Below, in pieces: positions 10,862 to 22,091 of a DNA stretch of 64,000 nt. The DNA comes from Brasenia schreberi. Its lineage: Eukaryota > Streptophyta > Magnoliopsida > Nymphaeales > Cabombaceae. The position numbers and the translations under genes were made by a program. Position 1 is the first letter of the stretch. Each line of letters begins with the position of its first letter. The stretch is taken from contig JAYKKT010000041.1 of assembly GCA_036023115.1 (NCBI GenBank), positions 4,427,501 to 4,491,500 of the forward strand. The letters run 5' to 3'. The notes under the pieces are model-generated. The model ran no database searches and was not told the DNA's origin. It worked only from the letters and a program-made list of their open reading frames with translations.

Positions 10862-12884
10862 CCTCCTTTTTAAAGTGAAACAATACATGTAATTCCGTGT
10901 TTGTGTTTGTGTTTTATCTTATATGATAGGTGGTTCAAAATAATTCTAGTAATTACCAGGGTGTCCTTTTTCATCTGAAACAATATCTCTCATTTTGTAC
11001 GAACTACCGTTCGTTGCCTCCTTTTCCATTAAATCTTCACTCCTCAACCTACATCAACTACCCAATGCTCGATGTACATCCATTTGTAGCAAAGAAACTC
11101 ATCAAAATATGTCAGAAAAGGAAGAAGAAATAGAAAGAAAGGAAACAAAGAGGAAAAAGAAGAAAAATGAGATGGATTTGAAGAAAGATTCAGTTTTTTG
11201 AGGCATGTCATTGATTTGGTTTAGTTTTTGTTGTTTTCATTATTTTTTACCAAATTCTCACCAGAAAAACTCGTTAGGTTTTCACGTTGAAATGTGCACC
11301 AAACATGCCTCCTGCAGGTCTCTCTTGATGGGAGACGCGATTAGTGTGCATCTCTCTTCTTTTAAGTAACTCTTATTTGACTAACTGATTTTTCTTTTTT
11401 GATATGAAGATATGGTTCATAGGGTACGAGTAGGACATAATTTTTGCCTTTTTATTTAGGACATGTAATACCATAGTATACAAAAAATGACTCCACAAAC
11501 AATAACAAAGAGAAGACGATGATATTTTCGTAGATATAAATGTTGTTGAAATCAGACATCTACATTATGAAGAGAATATAGATACCTCATATATTGAGAT
11601 TAATATTGCAAAGAGTGAGGATGAGGGACTTCCTAATATGTCGGGATTATTTCTAAGCTTTGAAGATCACATTACTTATAAGATTTGGCAGGAACATATA
11701 ATTTTTGACTTTAGTGAAATAATATTCACCAACACCAAATCACGATCAATGTAGATTACATGGAAAGTAGTTTAGAGTACATAACTCTCTCACACACCTC
11801 AATACTTAAACATAATTCTATTCTTTTTCTATACTTATAAAAGCAAAAGGTTGATGTGAGCCCGACAATCTTAAGAAAAATAATCTTATTCGTACAAAAT
11901 ATGAAGTACTTATAACTATTATACACTATATATGAACTATATTTTTAAAAAAATGAAATAAAACTCTTACATATTTGTCTTATATATGCTATCAAATTCT
12001 AATACCCATAGAAATGAATGTAATAGTTACACTTAATGAGAATGTGTAAATACAATGTCACTAACATTATCTGTAATAGGCATTTTATGGTGTCATGTAT
12101 GATATTGGTGAGAGTCTAGATAATGTAGTAGTTCTTGTAGAACACTTCAAAAACCTTTATCTTCTTAATTTTCAGTATTGTAAATATGTCTTGTCATAAT
12201 AATATTTGCCTCATCAATCTGCTTCAAATGGATCAAAATATATTACAGTTTGTAATGACTTTTGTAAGATCCTTTTTTACACACTCAATCTCCTAGTAAA
12301 AGCATACCCCTTAAGATACAAGCTTCGAGGGTAGGTATGTGTCCCATTCAGTATATTCAACTTCTAATAACCATCAATTACACCCTCTCCTGTTAAAAAA
12401 AAAGACACTCTACCTTTTTAGTGCCCGTTCACTTATTATTTTCAACATCAATATTTTTACTCATAATCTATTTATCACTCCTTTCACACCCAAGCCATAC
12501 ATTATTTGTTATGCTTTTACTTTTCGAACAAAAAAATAACAATAAGAATATTATGCTTTCTCTCAATATTTCTTACATAGTCAATAAAATCATTATGACT
12601 TTTAAATAGATCCCTTATCACAAACACAAGTAAATAGTCAAGTTCATCACCTTATAGTCAATAAATATTTCTTCTACTTCATTGGTCAATCAGTCAAATA
12701 ATACATCATCTAATACAATGTAATCACTTTCAATCTCCTTAGTCTTGCTATAATAAATATTTTGATTAATCATCATCTTCTCATAATCTATTCTATCGTA
12801 AGTGTTTTTGCTCGAGTTGTTTGTCATTGGACAATACATAAAGGGATATAAGGTTCACAATATATACACATAATATGAGAAATG
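10862..12884. other. AT-rich spacer without recognisable genes
   Basis: Contains a purine-rich tract (about 11107-11190) and a GGTCTCTC...GAGACGCGA stretch near 11320 that resembles the motif cluster at 12885-13020. Short ORFs here lack codon bias or domain signal. Confidence 0.45.
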
Positions 12885-13020
12885 TGACTCAGGTGCATCT
12901 CTTGTTTACCTAGGTGCAACTCTCTTTAGGGTGAAACGCGACTCAGCTGCATCTTCCCTTCAGGGAGAGATGTGGCTTGTCCGTGTCTCTCATTTAAGAG
13001 AGATGCTTATTTATCACGTT
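12885..13020. repeat. Cluster of GAGAGATGC / CGCGACTCAG motifs
   Basis: Repeated and partly inverted words (GGTGCATCTC, CGCGACTCAGCTGCATCT, GGGAGAGATG, GAGAGATGC) lie in about 135 bp. Related words occur near 11320, 14190 and 20310. This suggests members of one short repeat or MITE family. Ends are not defined. Confidence 0.35.
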
Positions 13021-15070
13021 TTAAATAAAAAAAATCCAGTGTGAATTTAGACCTAAAATCATGAAACATTAACCAAAATGAGAAAAAACACAAAAACAAC
13101 ACAAACCTACAAAAATATATAATACTTCTAAAAATCAACCTCTCAAAACCTTGAAAAATATGAAAATCGCCTCGATCAATCATCTATTTATTTTTCTTTA
13201 TTTTTCTTTTTTTGTTATTTCGTAAATCTCTGATGAGTTTTGTAAGATAATAATTGTGTATTCTTTGACTATGAAGAAAGCAACAATAACTCCAAACAGA
13301 TAAAATACTGGTAATCAAAGTCAAAAAAGGAGAATGTCGAAATTATGTGTAAATAGGAGAGAGAAATTATTGTAGAAGTGGTTTGAATATTTCTAAATTA
13401 GGGGTATGTAGATAGTAAAAGAGTTGTGCAAATAGTAATCTCCTTAAGTTGTTTGAATACAACTTGTTTGTTCATTTGAGACAGAGGGAGTGTAAGGTGA
13501 GATGAGTTGTGAGTTTGACGAGCCAAATACGAGATTGCTTCTTAAATTCTAAGTTTTGATGCATGCATTTTCACAAAAAAATGAGATTCTTGCTTGTACA
13601 ACCAAAATTTGATATTTAAGTATAGATTTTATCATACGGTTTAACTCTTCCATTGATAAATATCCATGCCCAATCTACCCTTTGGGTTTGCTTGGTCACT
13701 TTATGCAACACTCAATTGACACATTCTTTTTTTCAAAAATACTCAAAATACCCCTGATACCATCCCTCTCCTTTCTCTCATTTGCAAACCCGCACCCCAT
13801 TGTATGATTCTTATATCGGCAACTTGAAACAAGTTCCAATAACCATTCAGTGTCTCTTTTCCAGGCATTACCAATTTGTATTCGACTTTTAGAAAAGAAA
13901 AACAAAAGAGTTAAAGAATCACAAACTAACGAACTTTCAAAGAATCAACAACATTTCTTATTGAATCAGAGAAGAAAAAGAAAAGAAAATTTGTTACATT
14001 TGAGGTTGGGTGGTTGATTAGACATGAAAAAATAGGTATTGTAAGTCATTCCTCCATCTTATTCTTTCCCATCTTCTTCTTCATTCAGTTGCAAAGTCGG
14101 GGGTGAAAATACGATAAAGCCACACCTCCACATCCAGATATATGCAATTGAGTCACATTTGTTTGTCTAGATAGATGCAACATAACTTTGCCTCTTGTTT
14201 ATCTAGATGGATGCGGCTCAATACATCTTGACCCCAACTCCTAGTGACTTACAATTGACGGATTGACGGCATCAAATATAACAGCCAAATCCATGAACCT
14301 AGCTCTAAAAGGCACAAAATATATCCTTGAATCAGGTGCTTCAACCTTCTCTTCTTATTTTTTTCTTTATCATCTTCTTTTTCTTCTTCTTCGTCTTATT
14401 ATGAACGAGGATAAAACTCCAATAGGTTTTAGTTATGCATCATACGACTGCAAAACAAGGTGCTGGAGATCGGTGGAAACGAAAGCAGAGAAGAAAGAGA
14501 GTTCATAGATGAGGAGAGAGAATACATAGGTCATGTTGGGGCTAGTGTGTGAATTTTTAAAAATATATGAGGGTATTTTTGAAAAGCATGAAAAAGAGTA
14601 TGCTTATAGTAATTTGGGGTTTGACAATAGTAATGCCCTTACTTTATATGGGAGCTGCTAATGGGACTAGTCACTAACTCTCTCTTCTATCCTATGTGAT
14701 TTGGGTGGGCCCCATGCGACCTAGGACTATCAATTTGGAGAGAGACTAACAAGCTCTACAAAACAACAACAGTACATAAGCTCGTCTTTTAACATTTTCA
14801 TATATATATATAGGATCATCATTGTTTTTGAGAGCATGAATATAATTAAAAATATAAAGTTTAAAAAAAATTGAAAGACAATTTTATTATACTCATGTAT
14901 GAGAAAAGTAATAAACAGGTTATATAAATGATATGTATCAACAATAAGTATATATATGTGTGTGTTGTTGAGGAGCATAATCTGGCCCTACTTAGCCATG
15001 CTCCGTTGTGTTCATGTGAGTCATGGATCAAACACAAATGAGCTCAACCAGGCTAAAATATTTAGCATTT
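13021..15070. other. AT-rich spacer
   Basis: No supported gene. It includes a TAGTAAAAGAGTTGTGC motif near 13405, related to terminal motifs at 10797, 19400 and 28310. It also has a pair of inverted words, TTTTTCAAAAATACTC near 13730 and GGGTATTTTTGAAAA near 14571, and an AT dinucleotide run near 14801. Confidence 0.4.
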
Positions 15071-15074
15071 TCAA

Positions 15075-15370
15075 GTTGAAACAATCGAAACCGAACCAGG
15101 CCAGGAACTAACAGAACCCGAAACTCGGAACCACTTGGTTTAATTCCCATTTCATCTTTTATAAAACCAAAACTGGAACTGACGGATTCAAACTTTTGGT
15201 TCTGGCCTTTTTTAAAAAAAAATCTATAAGTTTTATTTGTTTTATAAATTTATTGGTTCTAGGTTGTTCCATACTCAAACCAAAACCAAGGAACAAGAGG
15301 TTTTGGAACCTAACCAAAACTGGCCAGTTCGGTTACAATTCAAGGTTATGAACTAACCAGAACCAGTGAT
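15075..15370. repeat. Second AACCGG/AACCAG-rich repeat copy
   Basis: It has GAAACCGAACCAGGCC, CGGAACCACTTGG, then an AT core, then AACCAAAACTGGCCAG and AACTAACCAGAACC. Composition and arrangement match the repeat at 9985-10565, indicating the same dispersed family. Ends were not resolved. Confidence 0.45.
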
Positions 15371-15489
15371 TTGAAACCACAAGTTATGGTTTACACGGAT
15401 AGACATATTGCAACCCCACAACAAACCACATCGTTCTTGCTTCATGAGAGATCCGTAACCCCGATCCAAATTGTTGGGCAAACAGAGTG

Positions 15490-15560
15490 CAGCACCTTGG
15501 TTAGGGGGTGTGCTCTCCAACAAGAGGTCAAGAGTTCGATATCCTTGTGTGCACTTGTAA
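15490..15560 (+). repeat. tRNA-like SINE head
   Basis: CCTTGGTTAGGGGGTGTGCTC resembles an A box. AGAGGTCAAGAGTTCGATATCC contains a good B box (GTTCGATATCC). The spacing fits an internal RNA polymerase III promoter of tRNA origin. The body after 15560 is not recognised. Confidence 0.45.
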
Positions 15561-15979
15561 ACACCCAAAAATTTACAAAAGGTTTTTTAGAATTTCTTCA
15601 TTTTCAAGAAACTTTGCGGTTGTGAGTCTTTTAAGGTTTTTCAACAAAGATGCCTTAAACAAACTCATTTTCACGCCAAAATTTTATAGTAACCTAAATA
15701 GGTGTACTTTGAACCCCTTTGAAAATTCAAATTTTGACAAAAATAAAAAATGACTACTCTGCCCTCAAGACCAAATAATCAAAATTTTGTTGTTTCAAAT
15801 GATTTTTTTCAAAGAAATAATTGAAAAAGCTAAGATGGTACATTGGAAACCAAATCCGCAAAATGTTTGCAAAGTAATCGTTTTACAAACTTACAAAAAC
15901 ATTTGAAATTTAAAAATAAACAAACAAGTCCAAAACATGACGGACTCGCCACATCAAGGATAGTCAGTCCTACACTAAG
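15561..15979. other. Non-coding, possible start of a large retroelement LTR
   Basis: Begins GTAAACACCCAAAAATTTAC and is AT-rich. I see no coding sequence. It may belong with the repeat-rich tract up to about 18850, but no LTR pair was found. Confidence 0.3.
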
Positions 15980-16084
15980 AGACCATACACCCATCCAAGG
16001 GTTAGAGTGGTCTGAGACCATACACTCATCGAAGGGTTAATATGGTCTGCGACACTACACCCATCAAAGGATTAAAGCGGTCCG
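15980..16084. repeat. 35-bp tandem repeat, three units
   Basis: Units at 15980-16014, 16015-16049 and 16050-16084 begin AGACCATACACCCATCCAAGG, AGACCATACACTCATCGAAGG and CGACACTACACCCATCAAAGG (shown to 20 or so bases). They have a few substitutions each and no length change. Confidence 0.88.
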
Positions 16085-16329
16085 AATGGTAAATGACTAA
16101 CTCATAGAGCGAAAACTGAAAGGTCACTAATGCAAACAACATTGGGGATGAGAATCAATTGTTAAATTTCACTGTCTTAAAGGAAATGGTTTTAAAGAAT
16201 CAAAAGAAAACATTTGAAACCGTAAAATAAAATCTTACCTAAAAAGAGTCTGGATCAAGCGGAGTAGAATCTCAGGAGGCTATCCTTTGCTATGATGAGA
16301 AAGCAAACTCTTAGTGGATGAAGAAAAAA

Positions 16330-16560
16330 TCGAGATGGGCTGCGCATGAGGCGAGTACAAACCAAATTCAAGATGGGTTGCACATGAGGCAAGCTTAATC
16401 AAATTCAAGATGGGTTGCACATGAGGCGAGCCCAAACAAAATTCAAGATGGGTTGCATATAAGGTGAGCTCAAACCAAATTCAAAATGGGTTACACATAA
16501 GGCGAGCTCAAACCAAATTCAAGAGGAGCTGCACATGCAACCAACCCAAAGCAAATCGAG
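16330..16560. repeat. 38-bp tandem repeat, about six units
   Basis: The word GATGGG(T/C)TGC(A/G)CAT recurs at 16334, 16372, 16409, 16447 and 16485, with a decayed unit at 16523. That is a period of 37-38 bp with the intervening CAAACCAAATTCAA. The following 400 bp keep similar CCAAGTCAA phrases without strict periodicity. The resulting open frames are by-products of the repeat. Confidence 0.85.
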
Positions 16561-18120
16561 AGGGCTATACATGCAGCCAACTCAAACCAAATCAAATCAA
16601 GTCAAGACGAGCACATGATGAAGCCCAGATGAGTTGCACATGGTTAAGCTTAAATCAAGTCCAAATGTGTTGCACATGGTTAAGCTTAAATCAAGCCCAA
16701 ACCAAGTCAAAGGAGTTGATCATACAATCGATTCAAGTCAAATCGAGGTAAGACAAGGATCAAGCAAGGCGAACTTGATCGAACCAAGTGGGCAAGTCAA
16801 CATAGAACCAGCCCACGAAACAAGCTTTGATAAAACCAAGCCAAAATGAACTTGATCGGGCTAAGGTGGGCGAACCAAAGCCATGAAACAAGCCTTGATC
16901 AAGCCAACTGAAGTCAAACCAAGTCACATAAGTGGTCCAACCCGAGTCAAGACGAACTGCACCAAGTCAAGACCGCACCAAGTCAAACTGCACAAAGGCG
17001 GGTTGCAAGGCGCCTAGGATGGGATGCATCAAGAGAGATCATGGCCAACTTTGACTAGGCCATGTGACACTCATGTGACCACATGGACCCCCCCCCCCCC
17101 CCCCCTCCCAATGTGACCAACAAATTGGGTTGAATTGGAGCCCATTTGGACAAACCATGGATCAACCCAATCCAACCCATGGAAGGCACTAAAGAGATGC
17201 CAAGGAATATGTTTAATCTAGAGAATTCCCAAGAACTCTACAAATACCAGCTTTGGGTTGGGTTTCAAAATAAGGTAAATTAGAGAGAAAAATCAACAAA
17301 AGAGAGAGGGAAGAGAGGGAGAAGAAGGAGGTCAGCCTCCAAGCCATCGTCCAAGAGGAGACGCCCAAGAAGGTCGCCCAAGCAAGTTGTCGATCAGGTT
17401 TTCTTCTTTTCTCTTTTCTAATCCATTTCATTTGTAATCCTTTGAAGTTTTAATCCTCAATCCATTGTAAAAGCAAGAGGAGTGTTGCAAATTCATGCTA
17501 AAGGTTATCGGTAAGAATACCTCTCACTTGTTTGAGATTCGGTTTCTTTTACCTCAATATAAGTCATATCTTATACTTCCTCATCTCCTCTATACTTAAA
17601 TATATTATAATCTCTTCTTCTCTTTCTTGATTGTTGTAATTTGCCTCGAACTTAATTTAAGAAGCCATAAGAGAGACATTAGAAGTCACACTTTACATGC
17701 AATGATATGAATATGTAAATCACTTATATTGTGGATTATATCCATAAGATTGTGTAAGAGCGGGCATTGGGCTATGATCGCATATACGTTCCCAAAGAGT
17801 TATCCTCCTCAAGAGAGGTGCCCCAGAAATTTATATGTAGATGAGTTCCTCTCTAAACGAACAAAAGTCCTCAACTAAATTTATTTTGATAGTCGCTAAA
17901 ATATTAAGGATCAAATCAGATACATCATTAGTCTTTACAAAGAAAACTCTTTGGATTTCACTATTCTATAAAAGTCGTATCAGATCCTCGAATTTTCTAG
18001 CACTCATCTTTCAATAAAATACTCTAAATTTGGTCCAGACATTATGTAAACACTTCTTAATATCTAATAAAATTTTCAAGAATTTTGAACACGGGTGAGG
18101 CCAAGAATAAAATCATTAAA
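16561..18120 (+). repeat. Possible Gypsy-type LTR region
   Basis: Contains a pure C run (18 C at 17088-17105), a TATA-like CTCTACAAATACC near 17236, purine-rich leader-like sequence, and T-rich sequence with TTTGTAATCC. These are features of plant LTRs. No second LTR, primer site or coding domain was found, so the identification is tentative. Confidence 0.3.
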
Positions 18121-18189
18121 AACTGAACTCAACCCGAAACGAAATCTGTCTTTGCTTAAATTACTGCGACAGACCTTTAGTAAAACATT

Positions 18190-18800
18190 TATAACACTTT
18201 TCGTAGACATCCAAAAATTATGAAAATAGTTTCGTTGGAAAGTTAACATCTATATATTTTCAACCTATCTAATTTCATAAAATTTGAATCCTACATGCAA
18301 AGATATAGGTGTTTTAGTGAGGCTCTATATTTCAATCACAAAAACTGTTATGAATTTCAGAATCGCATTCGGTTAGGAATCTTCTTGGATTTAATTCTGA
18401 TCATCCAAGAAACTAAAAATATAAAAAAAAAATCTCCAATAAAAATTCATATCTAGATCTTACTTAGGTAAAATTTTTCAGATTTTTGGATCCCCTGAAA
18501 ATCACAAAAAAAATCAAAACTCATTTGTTAGAAAACAGAACTGATTCAGTTTTGAAGAACATAAACTGGTTTTTGCCAAGTGAATGACATATTTGTTTTA
18601 AACAAGCCGTTTTGGTTGAAAATTGTTTTGAGAAAATCTTGGATCATAAAGCATTCTTTCTAAGTATCTAGGTTGACCCTTGAGTGCCGGTTGAAGAAGG
18701 CCTACGATGAAAAGAATCTACTTGTCCATAATCGCCGAATAGTTAGAAAATCTCTTTGCAAGTTTGAGTAAACTTGTTAGCACGCTCGCGCATGATTAAA
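18190..18800. repeat. Dispersed non-coding repeat family R, copy 1
   Basis: Shares aligned blocks with the reverse complement of 56725-57310: GTTGACCCTTGAGTGCCGG against GTTGACCCTTAAGCGCTGG, the shared GGATTTAATTCTG / AGATTTAATTCTG, AAGTTTGAGTAAACTTG against AGTTTAAGTAAACTAG, and GCACGCTCGC. Because copy 2 adjoins a Gypsy-like protease remnant, the family is probably non-coding sequence of a Gypsy-type element. Confidence 0.6.
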
Positions 18801-19396
18801 TCGATAAAACACCGAAAAATTTTGTTACAACACCATATAGAGGTTTCTCTAAATTCTATTTATGAGCCAGCGAACAATACTATAAGTTGTTGATTGTTAG
18901 AATAACTATTGGCCCTTTATCAGGGTCAGCACTCATGGCTGGCTTCTCTTCAGTGAGAGAGGTTGGCATTCTTGTAAGAAGAAATAATACAAATCATTAG
19001 GCAACCCAACATGTCTTTACAACATCTTTTAAATCAACAAATTATTCAATTGTGAACTAAAATATAAATATACTGAAATAAAACCAAAAGAATTCATATG
19101 TCCGTATTCAGATAGATTAATAGTTAGACCATTAACACATCGGTTGGCTCAAGTGGCTCAACGCTTGTGAAAGGTGGATTCTGGAAGAATGCAGCAGATT
19201 AATTTGGGTCCTTTCGGGTGCTTCACTAGAAAAGTTAGATAAATGGTTAAAAAATATTTTTCACATTTAAACACATTTCACATTTTGATGGATTATTAAA
19301 GATATATTGGTGGGCAAAAAGTTCACCTTATATACGTAATTCCTTTACAAGATATTCCAGATATGTCATTGATATCTAACATAATAAAATTTGAGT
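18801..19396. other. Spacer
   Basis: No gene recognised. A phrase near 19140 (CGGTTGGCTCAAGTGGCTCAACGC, shown for its SINE-like look) is followed by no usable B box, so I do not call a SINE. Confidence 0.35.
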
Positions 19397-20735
19397 CTTG
19401 CACACCCCTTTTACTATACACATCCTAAATTTTGTAAATACCAAAATTATCTTCCATATAAATACTTTTTCTCTCTCATTTTCTCTCCTTTCTCACCCAA
19501 TATCTCCTCTCCCACCCAATTCTTGGAAAGAGAGAATTAGGTTTTGAACTGTAAGAATATTTTGAAGAATCAGAACTGTAAGAGAATTGAGTTTTCCAAC
19601 ACTCAGATATTATGCAACGAGATTATCAGCCATCCATCATTCATTCAACATATTACAATCGAGAAAAGTGAAGATGGAAGTACCCAATACAAATTTAAGC
19701 AAAACCTAGCCAGAAAATGAAATGCCCGCTTACTAGTTGGAGAAGCATGATTTGCATGATAAGATCAGCATCAAACAACAACCATTTTCGGGAGAAGGTA
19801 GAAACAAACCCTGGAATTGCTGTCAGTGGCTCCATTTTTTTGGAGAAGAATCTGATGGCACATCCAGTATCCGCTCCAGTGCTTCAACAACATTAACTTG
19901 ATCTTCTTGTTCCGATTCCATAGTTACAGTTGCAGTATGCTCATCACCCCTTGAATCTAGCACTAGTTTCTCTTCTCTTGGAGTATCTAGTGGTTCATCA
20001 TCATAAATAGATTTGCTTGCAGTCGGAGAAAGTCCACTTGGGCCCACAAGATCATAGTTAGAGCTCACACCATTTTCATCAGGCTTTCCGAAAAGTCGGC
20101 ATGGAACAAAGGAATCCTGCGAAATTTGGGTAGCTCCTGTGTTAGTGTCAAGTCAGAGAAGCCACATTTTTGTAGAGTATATCAACATGAATGGCAACAC
20201 TGCCACCACTGACAACAACTACTAAAATAACCTAGAAAAGGATACAGTTTCAACTTAAAATAACATGAATGGCATTCCGTTGTTGAAACCCCAACGGAGG
20301 AGGGGGACGTGTCTCTCTCAATCCAAGACTCATCTAAGTCGCGTCTCTTACGTCGGAATACCTTAGTTTGTAATTTTCAATTCTGATTGTTAAAATCAAT
20401 TAAAATAACTAAAAACTAAAAAAACCAAAACCAAATCTACAAAATAAATCAATAAATTGATGAATCTCCTTTTGAATCAACTATTTTTATCATCTTTTTC
20501 ATTTTCAATGGATTTCAGTCTATTTTTTATTGAAAATAGTTGTAGATCGAGTAATAGGCTTTGGGAATGAGTTGGAGAGTGAAGAATGGACTGAAGAATG
20601 GCAAGAAGGAGGCTCGTGTAAGAAGAGAGAGAACTTCCCAGTTTTTTGTTGAGAGACGTTTTCACAATTACGAAAAATGGCAAAAATATTTTTAAAAAAA
20701 CAGCAAAAAAGGATGTGTAAAGTAAAAAGAGTGCG
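19397..20735. mobile_element. Candidate terminal-inverted-repeat element carrying an exon-like ORF
   Basis: The left end, TTTTACTATACACATCC at about 19409, has an imperfect inverted partner at about 20709-20726 (TTTTTACTTTACACATCC on the minus strand). Both are preceded by GCAC, giving terminal repeats of roughly 28 bp. The same terminal motif appears singly near 10797, 13405 and 28310, as expected of a MITE or MULE family. The interior contains the minus-strand exon at 19823-20136 and a motif cluster near 20310. I could not see an 8-9 bp target duplication, so the limits are uncertain. Confidence 0.35.
19823..20136 (-). CDS. Exon-like ORF of unknown function (terminal exon or captured fragment)
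   Basis: On the minus strand an open frame of about 104 codons follows a plausible acceptor (CTAACACAG) and ends at TGA 19823-19825. The product is acidic, with Ser, Pro and Asp-rich segments (DLVGPSGLSPTASKS, YDDEPLDTPREEK, then EALERILDVPSDSSPKK). It looks like the tail of a regulatory or scaffold protein rather than transposon protein. I do not recognise the family. The sequence to the left reads like a 3' UTR. No other exon is seen to the right, where a motif cluster and microsatellites follow. Its position inside a possible inverted-repeat element makes capture by a transposon an alternative. Confidence 0.4.
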
Positions 20736-20833
20736 GTATCAATCCTGTGAAACCTGTTCAAGTGAGGGGGTAGGCACCCCAGGTTGGGTTTCCGGTCATT
20801 GGTCAGGTGCCGGTAGACTCACATATCTTTTCA

Positions 20834-20835
<2 letters not shown>

Positions 20836-20931
<96 letters not shown>
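20836..20931. repeat. Compound microsatellite (TA)n(GA)n
   Basis: About 30 TA units are followed directly by about 18 GA units. Both are pure and so probably highly polymorphic. Confidence 0.97.
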
Positions 20932-21541
<610 letters not shown>

Positions 21542-22091
21542 AAGAGACTGTAATATGCTTGTCATGTTATATATTTGTCATATCCTTAAAAATCTCTCTC
21601 CTCTCTCTCTCTCCTATATATATATATGAAAATTAGATCTTATCTACTTATAGAATGCTCACCCAAATCTACCCATTTTTCGGTAACATAAGTATAATTT
21701 TAAATTTTAAATTTTTTTTAAAATGTATCAAGTATAATATTATTATACTCATTTTCTAAAAAAATAACGATCGAGCATGAGGTGGTGATAGAGAGGATTC
21801 AATCATTCTCTCTTTCTCTCTCTATATATATGTGCATGTAATATGCTTGCTATTTATGTATTTATCATATCCTATGGGCTTGTAGTCAGGTGACGTGACT
21901 TGAATCCAACCTCGGTCTTGAGAATGGACTTGAACAGAACATCGGATTGTTATGAGTTTAACCTGATTTTAACTCGGGCCAGAGGTGACTGACCTAGACT
22001 TAACCTGTTGACCTGATTTGCCACCCGTACAAGAGCCCATCAAAGTGGACGCACCCTAAATGGATTTTATTGTTATTTAAGGAAAACAATA
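21542..22091. other. Spacer with (CT)n tracts
   Basis: (CT)n with a short (TA)n at 21592-21626 and another CTCTCT/TATATA run near 21810. The 21890-22050 part is richer in GC and contains TTGACCTGA-type phrases like those in many plant repeats. No coding sequence is seen. Confidence 0.4.

Noticed and set aside
16464..16849. Open frames of 71-95 residues in the CAAACCAAATTCAAG region
   Set aside because: Produced by the 38-bp tandem repeat and biased composition; no domain.
20748..20835. SINE-like segment GTGAGGGGGTAGGCACCCC
   Set aside because: No A or B box could be placed with confidence.
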